Positions 7,505-14,433 of a stretch of 19,687 bases of DNA are shown here, piece by piece. This stretch comes from Methylotenera_A sp031369365 (GTDB lineage Bacteria; Pseudomonadota; Gammaproteobacteria; Burkholderiales; Methylophilaceae). The position numbers and the translations under genes were made by a program. Position 1 is the stretch's first letter. The number at the start of each line of letters is the position of its first letter. The notes beneath the pieces are model-generated. The model was not told where the DNA came from and searched no databases. It saw nothing but the letters and a program-made list of their open reading frames with translations. The DNA lies in NCBI GenBank assembly GCA_031369365.1, contig JANMOP010000101.1, forward strand, positions 1 through 19,687, given 5' to 3'.

Positions 7505-8599
7505 ATGAATAAGAATTTAATTGGTCTTGCTGTTGCAGCAACACTTGGCTTTACAACCCTTACAGCCTCTGCTGATGACATGTTCCGTGGTGCATGGTAT
7601 TTGTTGCCAGGTGCTAGCTACATGCACACAGATAGCGATTTGGATGCTAATAATGGCGGCGGTGCTTTCATTAAATTAGGTAAAGAATTTAGCCCTAGCT
7701 GGGATCTTCAAGGTGGTTTAGGCTATAACCGCGCCTCTAATGACATTGCTGGCGCAGGTGGCCGTTATAAACAAACTACATTGGGCTTAGATGCTTTATA
7801 TATGTTTAGTCGTAGTAATTTCCGTCCTTTCTTGCTTGCAGGTCTGGGTGTAGCACGTAACGACGTAGATTACAGTGGTATTCCAGCTTTAACCGAGAGA
7901 AGCAAGACTTCATGGTTAGCTAACGCTGGTTTAGGCGCGCAATTATTATTAAATGATAGTTTTGGTGTGCAAGCTGATTTACGTCACCAGTGGTCAAGAT
8001 CTGATGCTAAAGCACCTGGCACATCTTTTGATGCTGATGGCACTATTGGCAACACACTATTAAATGTTGGTGCTATTTTCCGCTTTGGTGCACCAGCCCC
8101 AGTAATGGCTGAAGTTGCTCCAGAACCAGCGCCAATCGCAGCTGCTCCAGAGCCAATGCCAGAACCAGCTCCAGCTCCAGCTCCAGAACCAGTAAAATGT
8201 ACCCCACAGATGGATACTATTACTGTGGGCGCTGAAAAACTGTTTGGTTTTGACAAGGTTAACATTAGTGAAGAAGGTAAAGCTGCTCTAAATGAAGCTG
8301 CTGCAAAAATTAAAGCTAATCCTGAATTGAAAGCAGTGATTGTGACTGGTCACACTGATCGTATCGGTTCTGATGATTATAACCACAAACTTTCACATCG
8401 TCGTGCAGTTCAAGTGAAAGACTACTTAGCAGCACAAGGTGTAGATCCTTCAATTATTGAAGCAGTTGGCAAGGGTGAAGCTGAGCCAGTTGTGCAATGT
8501 GCTGGTAACAAAACAACTAAGAAATTGATTTCATGTTTACAACCTAACCGTCGTGTAGAAATTCGCGCCGAAGGCCAAAAAGAAACTGGCTGCAACTAG
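7505..8599 (+). CDS. OmpA-family outer membrane protein
   Basis: The protein is 364 aa with three parts. The signal peptide MNKNLIGLAVAATLGFTTLTASA has a likely cleavage after residue 23. An 8-strand beta-barrel domain (about 24-195) shows alternating aromatic strands such as GAWYLLPGASYMH, WDLQGGLGYNRAS and FGVQADLRHQW, ending in a Phe-containing strand. A Pro-Ala-Glu linker (about 200-231) leads to a C-terminal OmpA/peptidoglycan-binding domain with VIVTGHTDRIGSDDYN, LSHRRAVQVKDYL and PNRRVEI. It should anchor the outer membrane to peptidoglycan and may form small pores. The start is supported by AAGGAG 7 bases before the ATG. A strong terminator follows immediately, so it is likely a monocistronic, highly expressed gene. 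Two Cys pairs near the C terminus (linker Cys, VQCAG, ISCLQ, terminal GCN) may form disulfides, an inference. Confidence 0.92.
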   Translation: MNKNLIGLAVAATLGFTTLTASADDMFRGAWYLLPGASYMHTDSDLDANNGGGAFIKLGKEFSPSWDLQGGLGYNRASNDIAGAGGRYKQTTLGLDALYMFSRSNFRPFLLAGLGVARNDVDYSGIPALTERSKTSWLANAGLGAQLLLNDSFGVQADLRHQWSRSDAKAPGTSFDADGTIGNTLLNVGAIFRFGAPAPVMAEVAPEPAPIAAAPEPMPEPAPAPAPEPVKCTPQMDTITVGAEKLFGFDKVNISEEGKAALNEAAAKIKANPELKAVIVTGHTDRIGSDDYNHKLSHRRAVQVKDYLAAQGVDPSIIEAVGKGEAEPVVQCAGNKTTKKLISCLQPNRRVEIRAEGQKETGCN

Positions 8600-8613
8600 T
8601 CTAGTTAGTATGT

Positions 8614-8642
8614 AAAAAAGCCTCGCACTGCGAGGCTTTTTT
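8614..8642 (+). terminator. Rho-independent terminator after the OmpA-like gene
   Basis: A perfect 13-bp stem AAAAAAGCCTCGC (8614-8626) / GCGAGGCTTTTTT (8630-8642) with a 3-base loop ends in six T residues, 14 bases after the TAG stop. The A-tract on the left could make it work in both directions. Confidence 0.93.
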
Positions 8643-8653
8643 ATGTCCGTATT

Positions 8654-8682
8654 TTCATATCAAACTGCTTAAACGTTATAAT
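8654..8682 (+). promoter_or_regulatory. Candidate promoter giving a leaderless mtaD mRNA
   Basis: TTCATA (8654-8659), 17 bases, then a perfect TATAAT (8677-8682). Only six bases separate the -10 box from the ATG at 8689, so transcription should start at or next to the A of the start codon. No Shine-Dalgarno sequence is visible before that ATG, which fits a leaderless transcript. Confidence 0.6.
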
Positions 8683-8688
8683 ATTACT

Positions 8689-10053
8689 ATGAAACTCACC
8701 GTTAGTTTAATCATAGAAGCGCGCTGGCTTTGCCCTATCATCCCAAACAATACGCTGCTTGAGTATCAAGCAGTAGTTATACAATCTGGAAAAATTATTG
8801 ATATTTGCGCAATCACCCAAGCTAGCAAACTGTACGAGGCGAAAGAAACTGTTCAATTAGACGAGCATATATTAATTCCAGGCTTCATTAATTTACATGT
8901 TCATGCAGCAATGAACCTAATGCGCGGCTTGGCGGATGATTTGCCATTAATGCCATGGCTAGAAGGGCATATATGGCCTGCCGAGCGGAATTTACTATCG
9001 CCTAGTTTTGTACATGATGGCACCTTGCTGGCTTGTGCGGAAATGTTAAGTGGTGGCATTACCACTTTTAATGATATGTATTTCTACCCAGAATCTACGG
9101 CAATGGCTTGTATTAAAGCGGGTATGCGTGCTAATTTGGGGCTGGTCGTATTAGAGTTTCCAACTAATTATGCGAACGATGCCGAAGACTATATTAACAA
9201 GGGCACAGCAGCGAAAGACCGATTACGCGACGAGCCACTGATTAGTTTTAGTTTTGCGCCACATGCGCCCTATACTGTGTCAGATGCTACTTTTTCGCAA
9301 ATTAATACTTTAAGCGCACAGCTAGATATTGGCATACATACACATTTACATGAAACACAGGCCGAAATTATACAAAGTGAACAAGTGCATGGTATGAGAC
9401 CATTAGCGCGTTTGGCTAAATTGGGTTTGTTAAACTCTAGCCTTACTTTGGCGCATTGTGTGTATTTAAATCAAGCGGAAATTAAGCTGCTGGCAGCGCA
9501 TGGTTGTAGCATAGCACATTGCCCAAGCTCCAATTTAAAGCTGGCTTCTGGCATTGCGCCGATTACCGAATATTTCAAAAATGGCATCAATATTGGTTTA
9601 GGCACTGATGGCGCTGCTAGCAATAATCGATTGGATATGTTTACCGAGATGCGCTTAGCAGCATTATTGGCAAAAGGGCAGAGTGGTAATGCAGCCGCAA
9701 TTTCGGCGCATCAAGCACTAGAAATGGCAACTATTAATGGAGCTAGAGCATTAGAAATGGACGATAAAATAGGCTCAATTGAAATTGGAAAACTGGCCGA
9801 TTTAACCGCAGTAAGAATGAATGATTTAACCATGCAGCCGTGTTTTGACCCAATATCGCATTTAGTTTATGTGGCTGCACGCGAGCAGGTAAGCCACGTG
9901 TGGGTGAGTGGTGATTTAAAATATCACAAACCAAATGGCAATTCAAATGTCAATGCAAATGGCAATGAAGGTTTCTTTAGTAATATTGAGCCACAACAGC
10001 TTAGAGATATACTGAATAAATGGCAAAATAAATTGAGCGAATTTAAAGCATAA
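8689..10053 (+). CDS. mtaD: 5-methylthioadenosine/S-adenosylhomocysteine deaminase (TRZ/ATZ amidohydrolase)
   Basis: This is a 454-aa amidohydrolase-superfamily deaminase. Metal and catalytic residues are in order: HVH at 70-72 (NLHVHAAMNLMRGLADDLPL), HTHLHETQ at 217-224 (metal His219, catalytic Glu222), AHCVYL with His256, HCPSSNLKL around 277-285, and GLGTDGAASNN with Asp307. The LMRGLADDLPLMPWLEGHIWP stretch is typical of the MTA/SAH deaminase branch. It would turn SAH or MTA into the inosine form, draining the product that inhibits methyltransferases, such as UbiG encoded next door. Other amidohydrolase substrates (e.g. 8-oxoguanine) cannot be excluded. A short Asn/Gly-rich stretch (residues about 415-427) is encoded by a 12-base tandem repeat and looks like a dispensable insertion. 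Its stop is one base before the ubiG ATG. Confidence 0.85.
   Translation: MKLTVSLIIEARWLCPIIPNNTLLEYQAVVIQSGKIIDICAITQASKLYEAKETVQLDEHILIPGFINLHVHAAMNLMRGLADDLPLMPWLEGHIWPAERNLLSPSFVHDGTLLACAEMLSGGITTFNDMYFYPESTAMACIKAGMRANLGLVVLEFPTNYANDAEDYINKGTAAKDRLRDEPLISFSFAPHAPYTVSDATFSQINTLSAQLDIGIHTHLHETQAEIIQSEQVHGMRPLARLAKLGLLNSSLTLAHCVYLNQAEIKLLAAHGCSIAHCPSSNLKLASGIAPITEYFKNGINIGLGTDGAASNNRLDMFTEMRLAALLAKGQSGNAAAISAHQALEMATINGARALEMDDKIGSIEIGKLADLTAVRMNDLTMQPCFDPISHLVYVAAREQVSHVWVSGDLKYHKPNGNSNVNANGNEGFFSNIEPQQLRDILNKWQNKLSEFKA
9933..9968 (+). repeat. Three 12-nt tandem repeats inside mtaD
   Basis: AAATGGCAATTC (9933-9944), AAATGTCAATGC (9945-9956) and AAATGGCAATGA (9957-9968) differ at a few positions. 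They keep the reading frame and encode an Asn-rich stretch (NGNSNVNANGN) near the C terminus of the deaminase, likely a slippage expansion in a tolerant surface loop. Confidence 0.8.
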
Positions 10054-10054
10054 A

Positions 10055-10750
10055 ATGATTAATGTAGATGAATTAGAGCTGAATAAATTCAGCAACTTAG
10101 CGCATAAATGGTGGGATAAAACCAGTGAGTTTAAACCGCTACATGACATTAATCCGCTACGACTCAATTATATCGATAATGCAGTCTCGCTTAAAGGCAA
10201 AACCGTTTTAGACGTAGGTTGCGGCGGCGGAATTTTGAGCGAATCGATGGCAGAACTTGGCGCGAAAGTCACAGGGATTGATTTGGGCGAAAAAGCCTTA
10301 AAAGTAGCACAATTACACAGTTTAGAAAGTGACGTAGCAGTCGATTACAAACTTATCTCTGTTGAAGCGCTGGCCGAAAAATTCCCCGCAAGTTTTGACG
10401 TAGTCACTTGCTTAGAAATGCTAGAGCACGTGCCAAACCCTGCCAGTGTGGTACAAGCGTGTGCAAAATTAGTTAAGCCAGGCGGTCAAGTTTTTTTCTC
10501 AACCATCAACCGTAACCCTAAAGCCTACTTATTCGCCGTCATCGGCGCTGAGTACATCTTAAATATGCTACCGCGCGGCACACATGACTACGCTAAGTTT
10601 ATTAAACCCTCTGAATTAGCAAGCTGGATGCGGCCTGCAGGCTTATCGCTACAGCATCAAATTGGCATGAGTTACAACCCAATTACGCAACATTATTGGC
10701 TTAGTGACGATGTTTCTGTTAATTACATGATGCACACCGTTAAGGATTAG
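10055..10750 (+). CDS. ubiG: UbiG, ubiquinone biosynthesis O-methyltransferase
   Basis: UbiG carries out both O-methylations of ubiquinone synthesis using S-adenosylmethionine. The 231-aa protein opens with the family's FSNLAHKWWDKTSEFKPLHDINPLRLNYI (residues 12-40). The SAM-binding motif I VLDVGCGGGILSE is at 51-63, an acidic residue follows in VTGIDLGEKAL, and the post-motif CLEMLEHVPNP matches UbiG closely. FSTINRNPKAYLFAVIGAEYILNMLPRGTHDYAKFIKPSEL is a near-diagnostic C-terminal stretch. The length is normal. Only one base separates it from the mtaD stop, and one base separates its TAG from the gph start, so all three genes are translated from one message. Confidence 0.96.
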   Translation: MINVDELELNKFSNLAHKWWDKTSEFKPLHDINPLRLNYIDNAVSLKGKTVLDVGCGGGILSESMAELGAKVTGIDLGEKALKVAQLHSLESDVAVDYKLISVEALAEKFPASFDVVTCLEMLEHVPNPASVVQACAKLVKPGGQVFFSTINRNPKAYLFAVIGAEYILNMLPRGTHDYAKFIKPSELASWMRPAGLSLQHQIGMSYNPITQHYWLSDDVSVNYMMHTVKD

Positions 10751-10751
10751 C

Positions 10752-11417
10752 TTGATAAGCACGATACTTTTTGACCTAGACGGCACATTAGTCGACACTG
10801 CGCCCGATTTAGGCCACGCACTTAATATTCAGTTACAAAGGCATGGAAAAGCAATATTAACCGATGCCGCTATTCGCCCGTTTGCCTCACATGGTTCACG
10901 AGGATTGATTGGTTTAGGTTTTGGAATTACGCCAAATAACGACAATTTTATTGCCATGCGCGATGAGTATTTAAGTATTTATGACACCGTTTTCACGCGC
11001 AGCCCCATGTTGCTGGCAGGTATTGCAGAATTATTGCAAGCCATTGAAAATAAAGGCTTAAAGTGGGGGATTGTAACGAATAAACCACGCCGTTTTACTG
11101 AGAAACTTATCGAAAGCATCCATTTGCATCACAATGCCGCCTGTGTTGTATGCGGGGATGATGCGCCACAACCCAAGCCTTCGCCAGCCACGCTGTTATT
11201 GGCTTGCAGTCAAGTTAGTGTTAAACCCGAAAACTGTATGTATGTGGGTGATGCCGAACGTGATATTCAAGCGGGTAGGGCAGCTGGCATGAAAACTGTG
11301 GTGGCCTTGTTCGGCTATATTGATGCGAGTGATAAGCCACATGAGTGGGGTGCAGATGCCTTGATTAAAGCGCCAGCAGAGCTGCTTGAAAGGATGGGTT
11401 GTAGGAGCGGCTTGTAG
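10752..11417 (+). CDS. gph: Phosphoglycolate phosphatase (HAD family)
   Basis: Gph hydrolyses 2-phosphoglycolate, produced mainly from repair of oxidised DNA ends or oxygenase side reactions. The 221-aa HAD hydrolase has motif I FDLDGTLVDTAPDL (nucleophile Asp8 and Asp10), an alpha-helical cap, motif II GIVTNKP, motif III lysine in PQPKPSPATLL and motif IV YVGDAERDIQAGRAAGM. The start codon is TTG at 10752: AAGGA at 10742-10746 is 5 bases upstream and the protein then begins right at ISTILFDLDGT. The last residues (CRSGL) and the stop codon lie within a REP-like hairpin (11400-11424), so the natural C terminus has been trimmed or replaced by the repeat. Neighbouring ubiG and mtaD form the operon with it. 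Confidence 0.92.
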   Translation: MISTILFDLDGTLVDTAPDLGHALNIQLQRHGKAILTDAAIRPFASHGSRGLIGLGFGITPNNDNFIAMRDEYLSIYDTVFTRSPMLLAGIAELLQAIENKGLKWGIVTNKPRRFTEKLIESIHLHHNAACVVCGDDAPQPKPSPATLLLACSQVSVKPENCMYVGDAERDIQAGRAAGMKTVVALFGYIDASDKPHEWGADALIKAPAELLERMGCRSGL

Positions 11418-11467
11418 CCGCGACAATAGAATTTTTACTTTTGTTCGGGCTGCAAGCCCCTACTACA
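11400..11467. repeat. Inverted pair of REP-like hairpins between gph and recR
   Basis: Unit 1 (11400-11424) TGTAGGAGCGGC...CCGCGAC and unit 2 (11443-11467, inverted) share an aligned 25-base pattern when unit 2 is reverse-complemented: both begin TGTAG and contain a stem around GGCTTG(T/C)AGCC. The hairpin is CGGCT-TGT-AGCCG in one and GGGCT-TGC-AGCCC in the other, a compensatory change. The pair sits between the converging gph and recR genes and supplies the gph stop codon. Confidence 0.75.
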
Positions 11468-11485
11468 TACAACTTTTTAAGTGTA

Positions 11486-11519
11486 TCAGCACTAAGAAAA
11501 TTTCAGCACTAAGAAAATT
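11486..11519. repeat. Perfect 17-nt tandem duplication
   Basis: TCAGCACTAAGAAAATT occurs twice without a gap (11486-11502 and 11503-11519) in the non-coding stretch between the REP-like pair and the recR stop. Confidence 0.9.
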
Positions 11520-11540
11520 AAAGTGTCTGTGTATTTAAAA

Positions 11541-12137
11541 CTAAAGTTGTTTCCGCCCAAGCAAGGCCATCGATAATGTCCCGCTATCCACATATTCTAT
11601 CTCACCACCCATCGGCAAGCCACGTGCAATGCGGCTTACAGCCACGCCGCGCGTTTTGAGTAGCTCACTAATGTAATGTGCGGTTGCTTCGCCTTCTACC
11701 GTGTAATTGGTGGCCAAAATCACTTCTTTTACCACGCCATCTTGCGCGCGTTTAATCAATTTATCTAAGTTAATTTCTTTCGGTCCGACACCATCCAGTG
11801 GTGATAATCTGCCCATCAACACAAAATACATGCCATTGTAGGATTGTGTTTGTTCCATCATCATCAAATCGGTGGGCATCTCTACCACGCACAATTGAGC
11901 GGCATCACGTTTTTCAGCATCGCATAACGCACAAGCGCTGGTTTCAGAAAAGTTATTGCATAGCGAGCAATGTCCCAGCACTTGCAACGCGTTTTCCAAG
12001 CTGTGCGCCAGTTTGGACGCGCCTTTTCTATCGCGCTGTAATAAATAATACGCCATGCGCAACGCAGACTTTGGCCCCACACCTGGCAAGCAGCGCAGTG
12101 CATCGATGAGTTGCTCGAGAGCGGGTGGGTTTTTCAC
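11541..12137 (-). CDS. recR: Recombination mediator RecR
   Basis: RecR acts with RecF/RecO to load RecA on gapped DNA. The 198-aa protein has the helix-hairpin-helix CLPGVGPKSALRMAYYLLQ (residues 16-34), a four-cysteine zinc finger (Cys57, Cys60, Cys69, Cys72: GHCSLC...CALC), and a Toprim domain from about residue 80 (CVVEMPTDLMMMEQT, FVLMGRLSPLDGVGP, ILATNYTVEGEATAHYI). It ends with a normal short tail (MALLGRKQL). The start is a GTG at 12137 with no good Shine-Dalgarno; a perfect hairpin lies just upstream (12155-12182). It is the last gene of the dnaX-ybaB-recR order that is conserved across many bacteria. Confidence 0.96.
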   Translation of the reverse strand: MKNPPALEQLIDALRCLPGVGPKSALRMAYYLLQRDRKGASKLAHSLENALQVLGHCSLCNNFSETSACALCDAEKRDAAQLCVVEMPTDLMMMEQTQSYNGMYFVLMGRLSPLDGVGPKEINLDKLIKRAQDGVVKEVILATNYTVEGEATAHYISELLKTRGVAVSRIARGLPMGGEIEYVDSGTLSMALLGRKQL

Positions 12138-12154
12138 AATTATTTTTACTTTAT

Positions 12155-12182
12155 CGTCATACCAGCCTGTGCTGGTATGACG
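12155..12182. repeat. Perfect 12-bp palindrome between ybaB and recR
   Basis: CGTCATACCAGC (12155-12166), loop CTGT, GCTGGTATGACG (12171-12182). All 12 pairs match. No T-run follows on the minus strand in the right place, so it is more likely a mobile palindromic repeat or an mRNA stabiliser than a terminator. Confidence 0.85.
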
Positions 12183-12188
12183 AAGTGC

Positions 12189-12497
12189 TTAAAATGGTAA
12201 TTTCATCCCTGCAGGCATCATGCCGCTCATGCGCGCATTAGATGTTGCCTCAGCTTTTGCACGCGCATCGTTAAGCGCAATTAGCACTAAATCCTCCAAC
12301 GTTTCTCTGTCGTCCATCGCTGCATCGTCAATCATTACTCGCTTAATTTGATTGTTGCAGGTCATCGAAACCTTTACCATGCCGTTACTGGCCATGCCTT
12401 CAACCAGCGTTTCTGCCAGCTCGGCCTGCGCTTTTTGCATATTCGCTTGCATCATTTGCGCCTGCTTCATCATGTTGCCCATACCGCCTTTCATCAT
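12189..12497 (-). CDS. ybaB: YbaB/EbfC family nucleoid-associated protein
   Basis: This small DNA-binding protein, typically dimeric tweezers-like, associates with the nucleoid and is encoded between dnaX and recR in most bacteria. The protein is 102 aa: MMKGGMGNMMKQAQMMQANMQKAQAEL forms the Met/Gln-rich helix, followed by VEGMASNGMVKVSMTCNNQIKRVMID and a C-terminal helix with DARAKAEATSNARMSGM. The start at 12497 (first of two adjacent Met codons) is chosen because AGGAG (12504-12508) lies 6 bases upstream and overlaps the dnaX stop (TAAGGAG). A longer in-frame version would begin inside dnaX and lacks support. Translational coupling to dnaX is likely. Confidence 0.95.
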   Translation of the reverse strand: MMKGGMGNMMKQAQMMQANMQKAQAELAETLVEGMASNGMVKVSMTCNNQIKRVMIDDAAMDDRETLEDLVLIALNDARAKAEATSNARMSGMMPAGMKLPF

Positions 12498-12507
12498 GTT
12501 TTTCTCC

Positions 12508-14226
12508 TTAATTAGGTTTGATACTGTTTGGAATAATCGTCGCGCCAAGGTCGCTCATCAACGCCTGCACAAAACTATCTTGCATGATTGCATCTGTCGC
12601 GGTTGATTGAATATTAGCTTTTTCAGTGGCGTTTTGTGTGGCGGGCGTATTGATTTCTGCATGACCCTCTGCGCCAATTTCAACATTTAACTTAATTTTT
12701 TTGCCAAAATACTCGTTAATTGCGCTGGATAATTTATCTTGATAACTAGCGCTGGCCAAGTGTTTTTGATTCTCTGCTAGGCGCAGAGTAATGCTATCTG
12801 CGTCATAAGCAATCATTTCGCAATTTTGTGCCAGCGCACGCGCAAGGCCAAGTTTTAAATTCTGCTCAATCAAACCGCGCCAATTGCCATTAAAAACATT
12901 GGTTTGATCCTGATTAATCACGTGCGTAGGTACTAGCACTGGTAACGCTTCTGGAGCATTGGCTTCAGTAATGGTTTTAGCAGGGTTTTGGGCTATTTGA
13001 ATAACTTCAGCTTTTTCTGCCGCACTTGGCGCGGCAGTCCGTGTTTGCACAGTTTTATGATCTAATTTTTCAGTCGGTACAAAAGCGCTTTTTTCCATTG
13101 GCATAAATGCGCTTTTCTCCGTTGGCATAAACGCGCTTTTCTCCGTTGGCATAAACACCAACATACGCAACAAGGTCATGGTAAAGCCAGCGTACTCATC
13201 GGGCGCTAAGCCAATATCTCTGCGGCCTAGCAGCGTGATTTGGTAATACAGCTGCAAAGTTTCTGCTGATAATTGTTGTGCTAAATCTAGCAGCACTGCA
13301 CGTTCTGGTAAATCATCTGCAATGCTACTAGGCACGGTTTGCGCCATGGCAATTTGGTGCAGCAAAATGGCTAAATCATTTAACGCAGCTTCAAACGAAA
13401 TGCTGCGCGCTTGCATCTGTTTTGCTATATCGACAACCACCGCGCCGTTATTGGCTTGCAGGGCATGTAGCAATTCAAACAAATAGCTTTGATCAATCGC
13501 GCCCAGCATACTACGCACCTCAGCTTCATTCACGGTTTGGTTGCCGTAAGCAATGGCTTGATCAGTCAACGATAGCGCATCACGCATACTGCCTGCGGCA
13601 GCGCGTGAAATCAGGTTAAGTGCGGCTGGCTCGAAAGCAATATTTTCTTGGCCGAGCACATTTTGCAGATGCTCATTGATTGTGGTGCTGGCCATTTGCC
13701 GCAAATTAAACTGCAAGCAGCGGCTTAGAACCGTTACCGGCACTTTTTGTGGGTCAGTAGTGGCAAGAATGAATTTAACGTGCGCTGGCGGCTCTTCTAG
13801 CGTTTTTAGCATGGCATTAAAAGCGCTTTTCGACAGCATGTGCACCTCATCGATGATGTACACTTTAAAGCGACCAATGGTTGGTGCGTATTGCGCGTTA
13901 TCCAGCAGGTCGCGCATGGCGTCAACCTGTGTATTGGACGCCGCATCGACTTCCAATAAATCCACAAAACGGCCGCGATCAATTTCGGTACATGCGTTAC
14001 ACACGCCGCAGGGCGTGGCAGTAATGCCCGTTTCGCAATTGAGTGCTTTAGCCAAAATGCGCGCCAGCGTGGTTTTGCCGCAACCGCGCGTACCAGTAAA
14101 TAGGTAAGCGTGATGCAGACGTTGTTGTGTAAGCGCATTTGTCAGCGCACGCACCACATGCGGCTGGCCGACTAAAGTATCGAATGATTTGGGGCGATAT
14201 TTACGCGCTAAGACTAGATATGACAT
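12508..14226 (-). CDS. dnaX: DNA polymerase III subunits tau/gamma
   Basis: This is the clamp-loader ATPase of the replisome. The 572-aa protein has Walker A GTRGCGKT (residues 45-52), zinc cysteines at about 64, 73, 76 and 79 (CETGITATPCGVCNAC), Walker B VYIIDEVHM (122-130), sensor 1 FILATTDPQKVPVTVLSRC, and the lid with SRAAAGSMRDALSLTDQA. The clamp-loader collar runs to about residue 355. After it come four copies of an 8-residue repeat (FMPTEKSA-type, residues about 357-389), then a linker and a C-terminal polymerase/DnaB-contact region (NWRGLIEQNLKLGLARALAQ onwards). The last strong repeat copy contains six A residues in the coding strand (13089-13094). A -1 slip there would end at a TGA (13070-13072) and give a 385-aa gamma-like product. 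The SRP RNA gene lies upstream on the same strand, a common arrangement. Confidence 0.96.
   Translation of the reverse strand: MSYLVLARKYRPKSFDTLVGQPHVVRALTNALTQQRLHHAYLFTGTRGCGKTTLARILAKALNCETGITATPCGVCNACTEIDRGRFVDLLEVDAASNTQVDAMRDLLDNAQYAPTIGRFKVYIIDEVHMLSKSAFNAMLKTLEEPPAHVKFILATTDPQKVPVTVLSRCLQFNLRQMASTTINEHLQNVLGQENIAFEPAALNLISRAAAGSMRDALSLTDQAIAYGNQTVNEAEVRSMLGAIDQSYLFELLHALQANNGAVVVDIAKQMQARSISFEAALNDLAILLHQIAMAQTVPSSIADDLPERAVLLDLAQQLSAETLQLYYQITLLGRRDIGLAPDEYAGFTMTLLRMLVFMPTEKSAFMPTEKSAFMPMEKSAFVPTEKLDHKTVQTRTAAPSAAEKAEVIQIAQNPAKTITEANAPEALPVLVPTHVINQDQTNVFNGNWRGLIEQNLKLGLARALAQNCEMIAYDADSITLRLAENQKHLASASYQDKLSSAINEYFGKKIKLNVEIGAEGHAEINTPATQNATEKANIQSTATDAIMQDSFVQALMSDLGATIIPNSIKPN
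13061..13156 (-). repeat. 24-nt tandem repeats inside dnaX
   Basis: Three 24-base units (13085-13108, 13109-13132, 13133-13156; last two identical, the first with four changes) plus a degenerate fourth (13061-13084). They encode the octapeptide FMPTEKSA and variants, just after the clamp-loader collar domain, where DnaX proteins have a flexible linker. Confidence 0.9.
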
Positions 14227-14319
14227 AGATGAAACTTTAGCTTAAAAGAGAGTTTTCGTCTTGTACTTTTGTTAGAAAATGTTGCCAAAAATTCATTTGA
14301 CGAAAAAATTAATTATATG

Positions 14320-14410
14320 GTTCAGATGCAAGGCGCACGCAACGCAGAAACGGGAATGTACGTTTTGTACATGAGGATTTCGAGTAGCGCGCAACGCCGC
14401 AGATGATTGG
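14320..14410. repeat. Structured dispersed element, copy 1 (between ffs and dnaX)
   Basis: The core is GGAATGTA (14353-14360), seven variable bases, then TACATGAGGATTT (14368-14380). The central hairpin is ATGTAC (14356-14361), loop GTTTT, GTACAT (14367-14372). GC-rich flanks on both sides share CGCAACGC (ACGCAACGCAG before, GCGCAACGCCGCAG after). The same core recurs at 15101-15129 with a compensatory change in the stem. Confidence 0.7.
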
Positions 14411-14433
14411 TTGAAATGGATTTTAGAAGAGGA

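Noticed and set aside
9933..9968. Possible CRISPR-like or other array from short repeats
   Set aside because: Units are in direct contact, without spacers, and stay in the mtaD frame; no CRISPR array or cas gene is seen anywhere in the window.
12498..12548. Longer ybaB starting inside dnaX
   Set aside because: The extension lacks a ribosome binding site and family similarity, whereas AGGAG is ideally placed for the start at 12497.
13085..13100. Canonical dnaX frameshift heptamer A-AAA-AAG
   Set aside because: The string AAAAAAG is present, but the reading frame is GAA AAA AGC, so the heptamer is not in the required register. Only non-canonical slippage remains possible, and it is reported as such.
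13676..14107. Long open frame on the + strand opposite dnaX (143 codons)
   Set aside because: It is antisense to the conserved ATPase core, has no family likeness and no ribosome binding site; the same applies to the 142-codon frame antisense to the DUF447 gene at 6166-6594.
14253..14306. TTTTCGTC (14253-14260) and GACGAAAA (14299-14306) inverted repeat upstream of dnaX
   Set aside because: The arms are only 8 bases, AT-rich and 38 bases apart; too weak to call as an operator or terminator.
14366..14380. ACATGAGGAT resembles the 5' half of the MS2 coat-protein operator hairpin
   Set aside because: The matching 3' arm (ACCCATGT) is absent; the bases pair upstream instead, so the likeness is coincidental.
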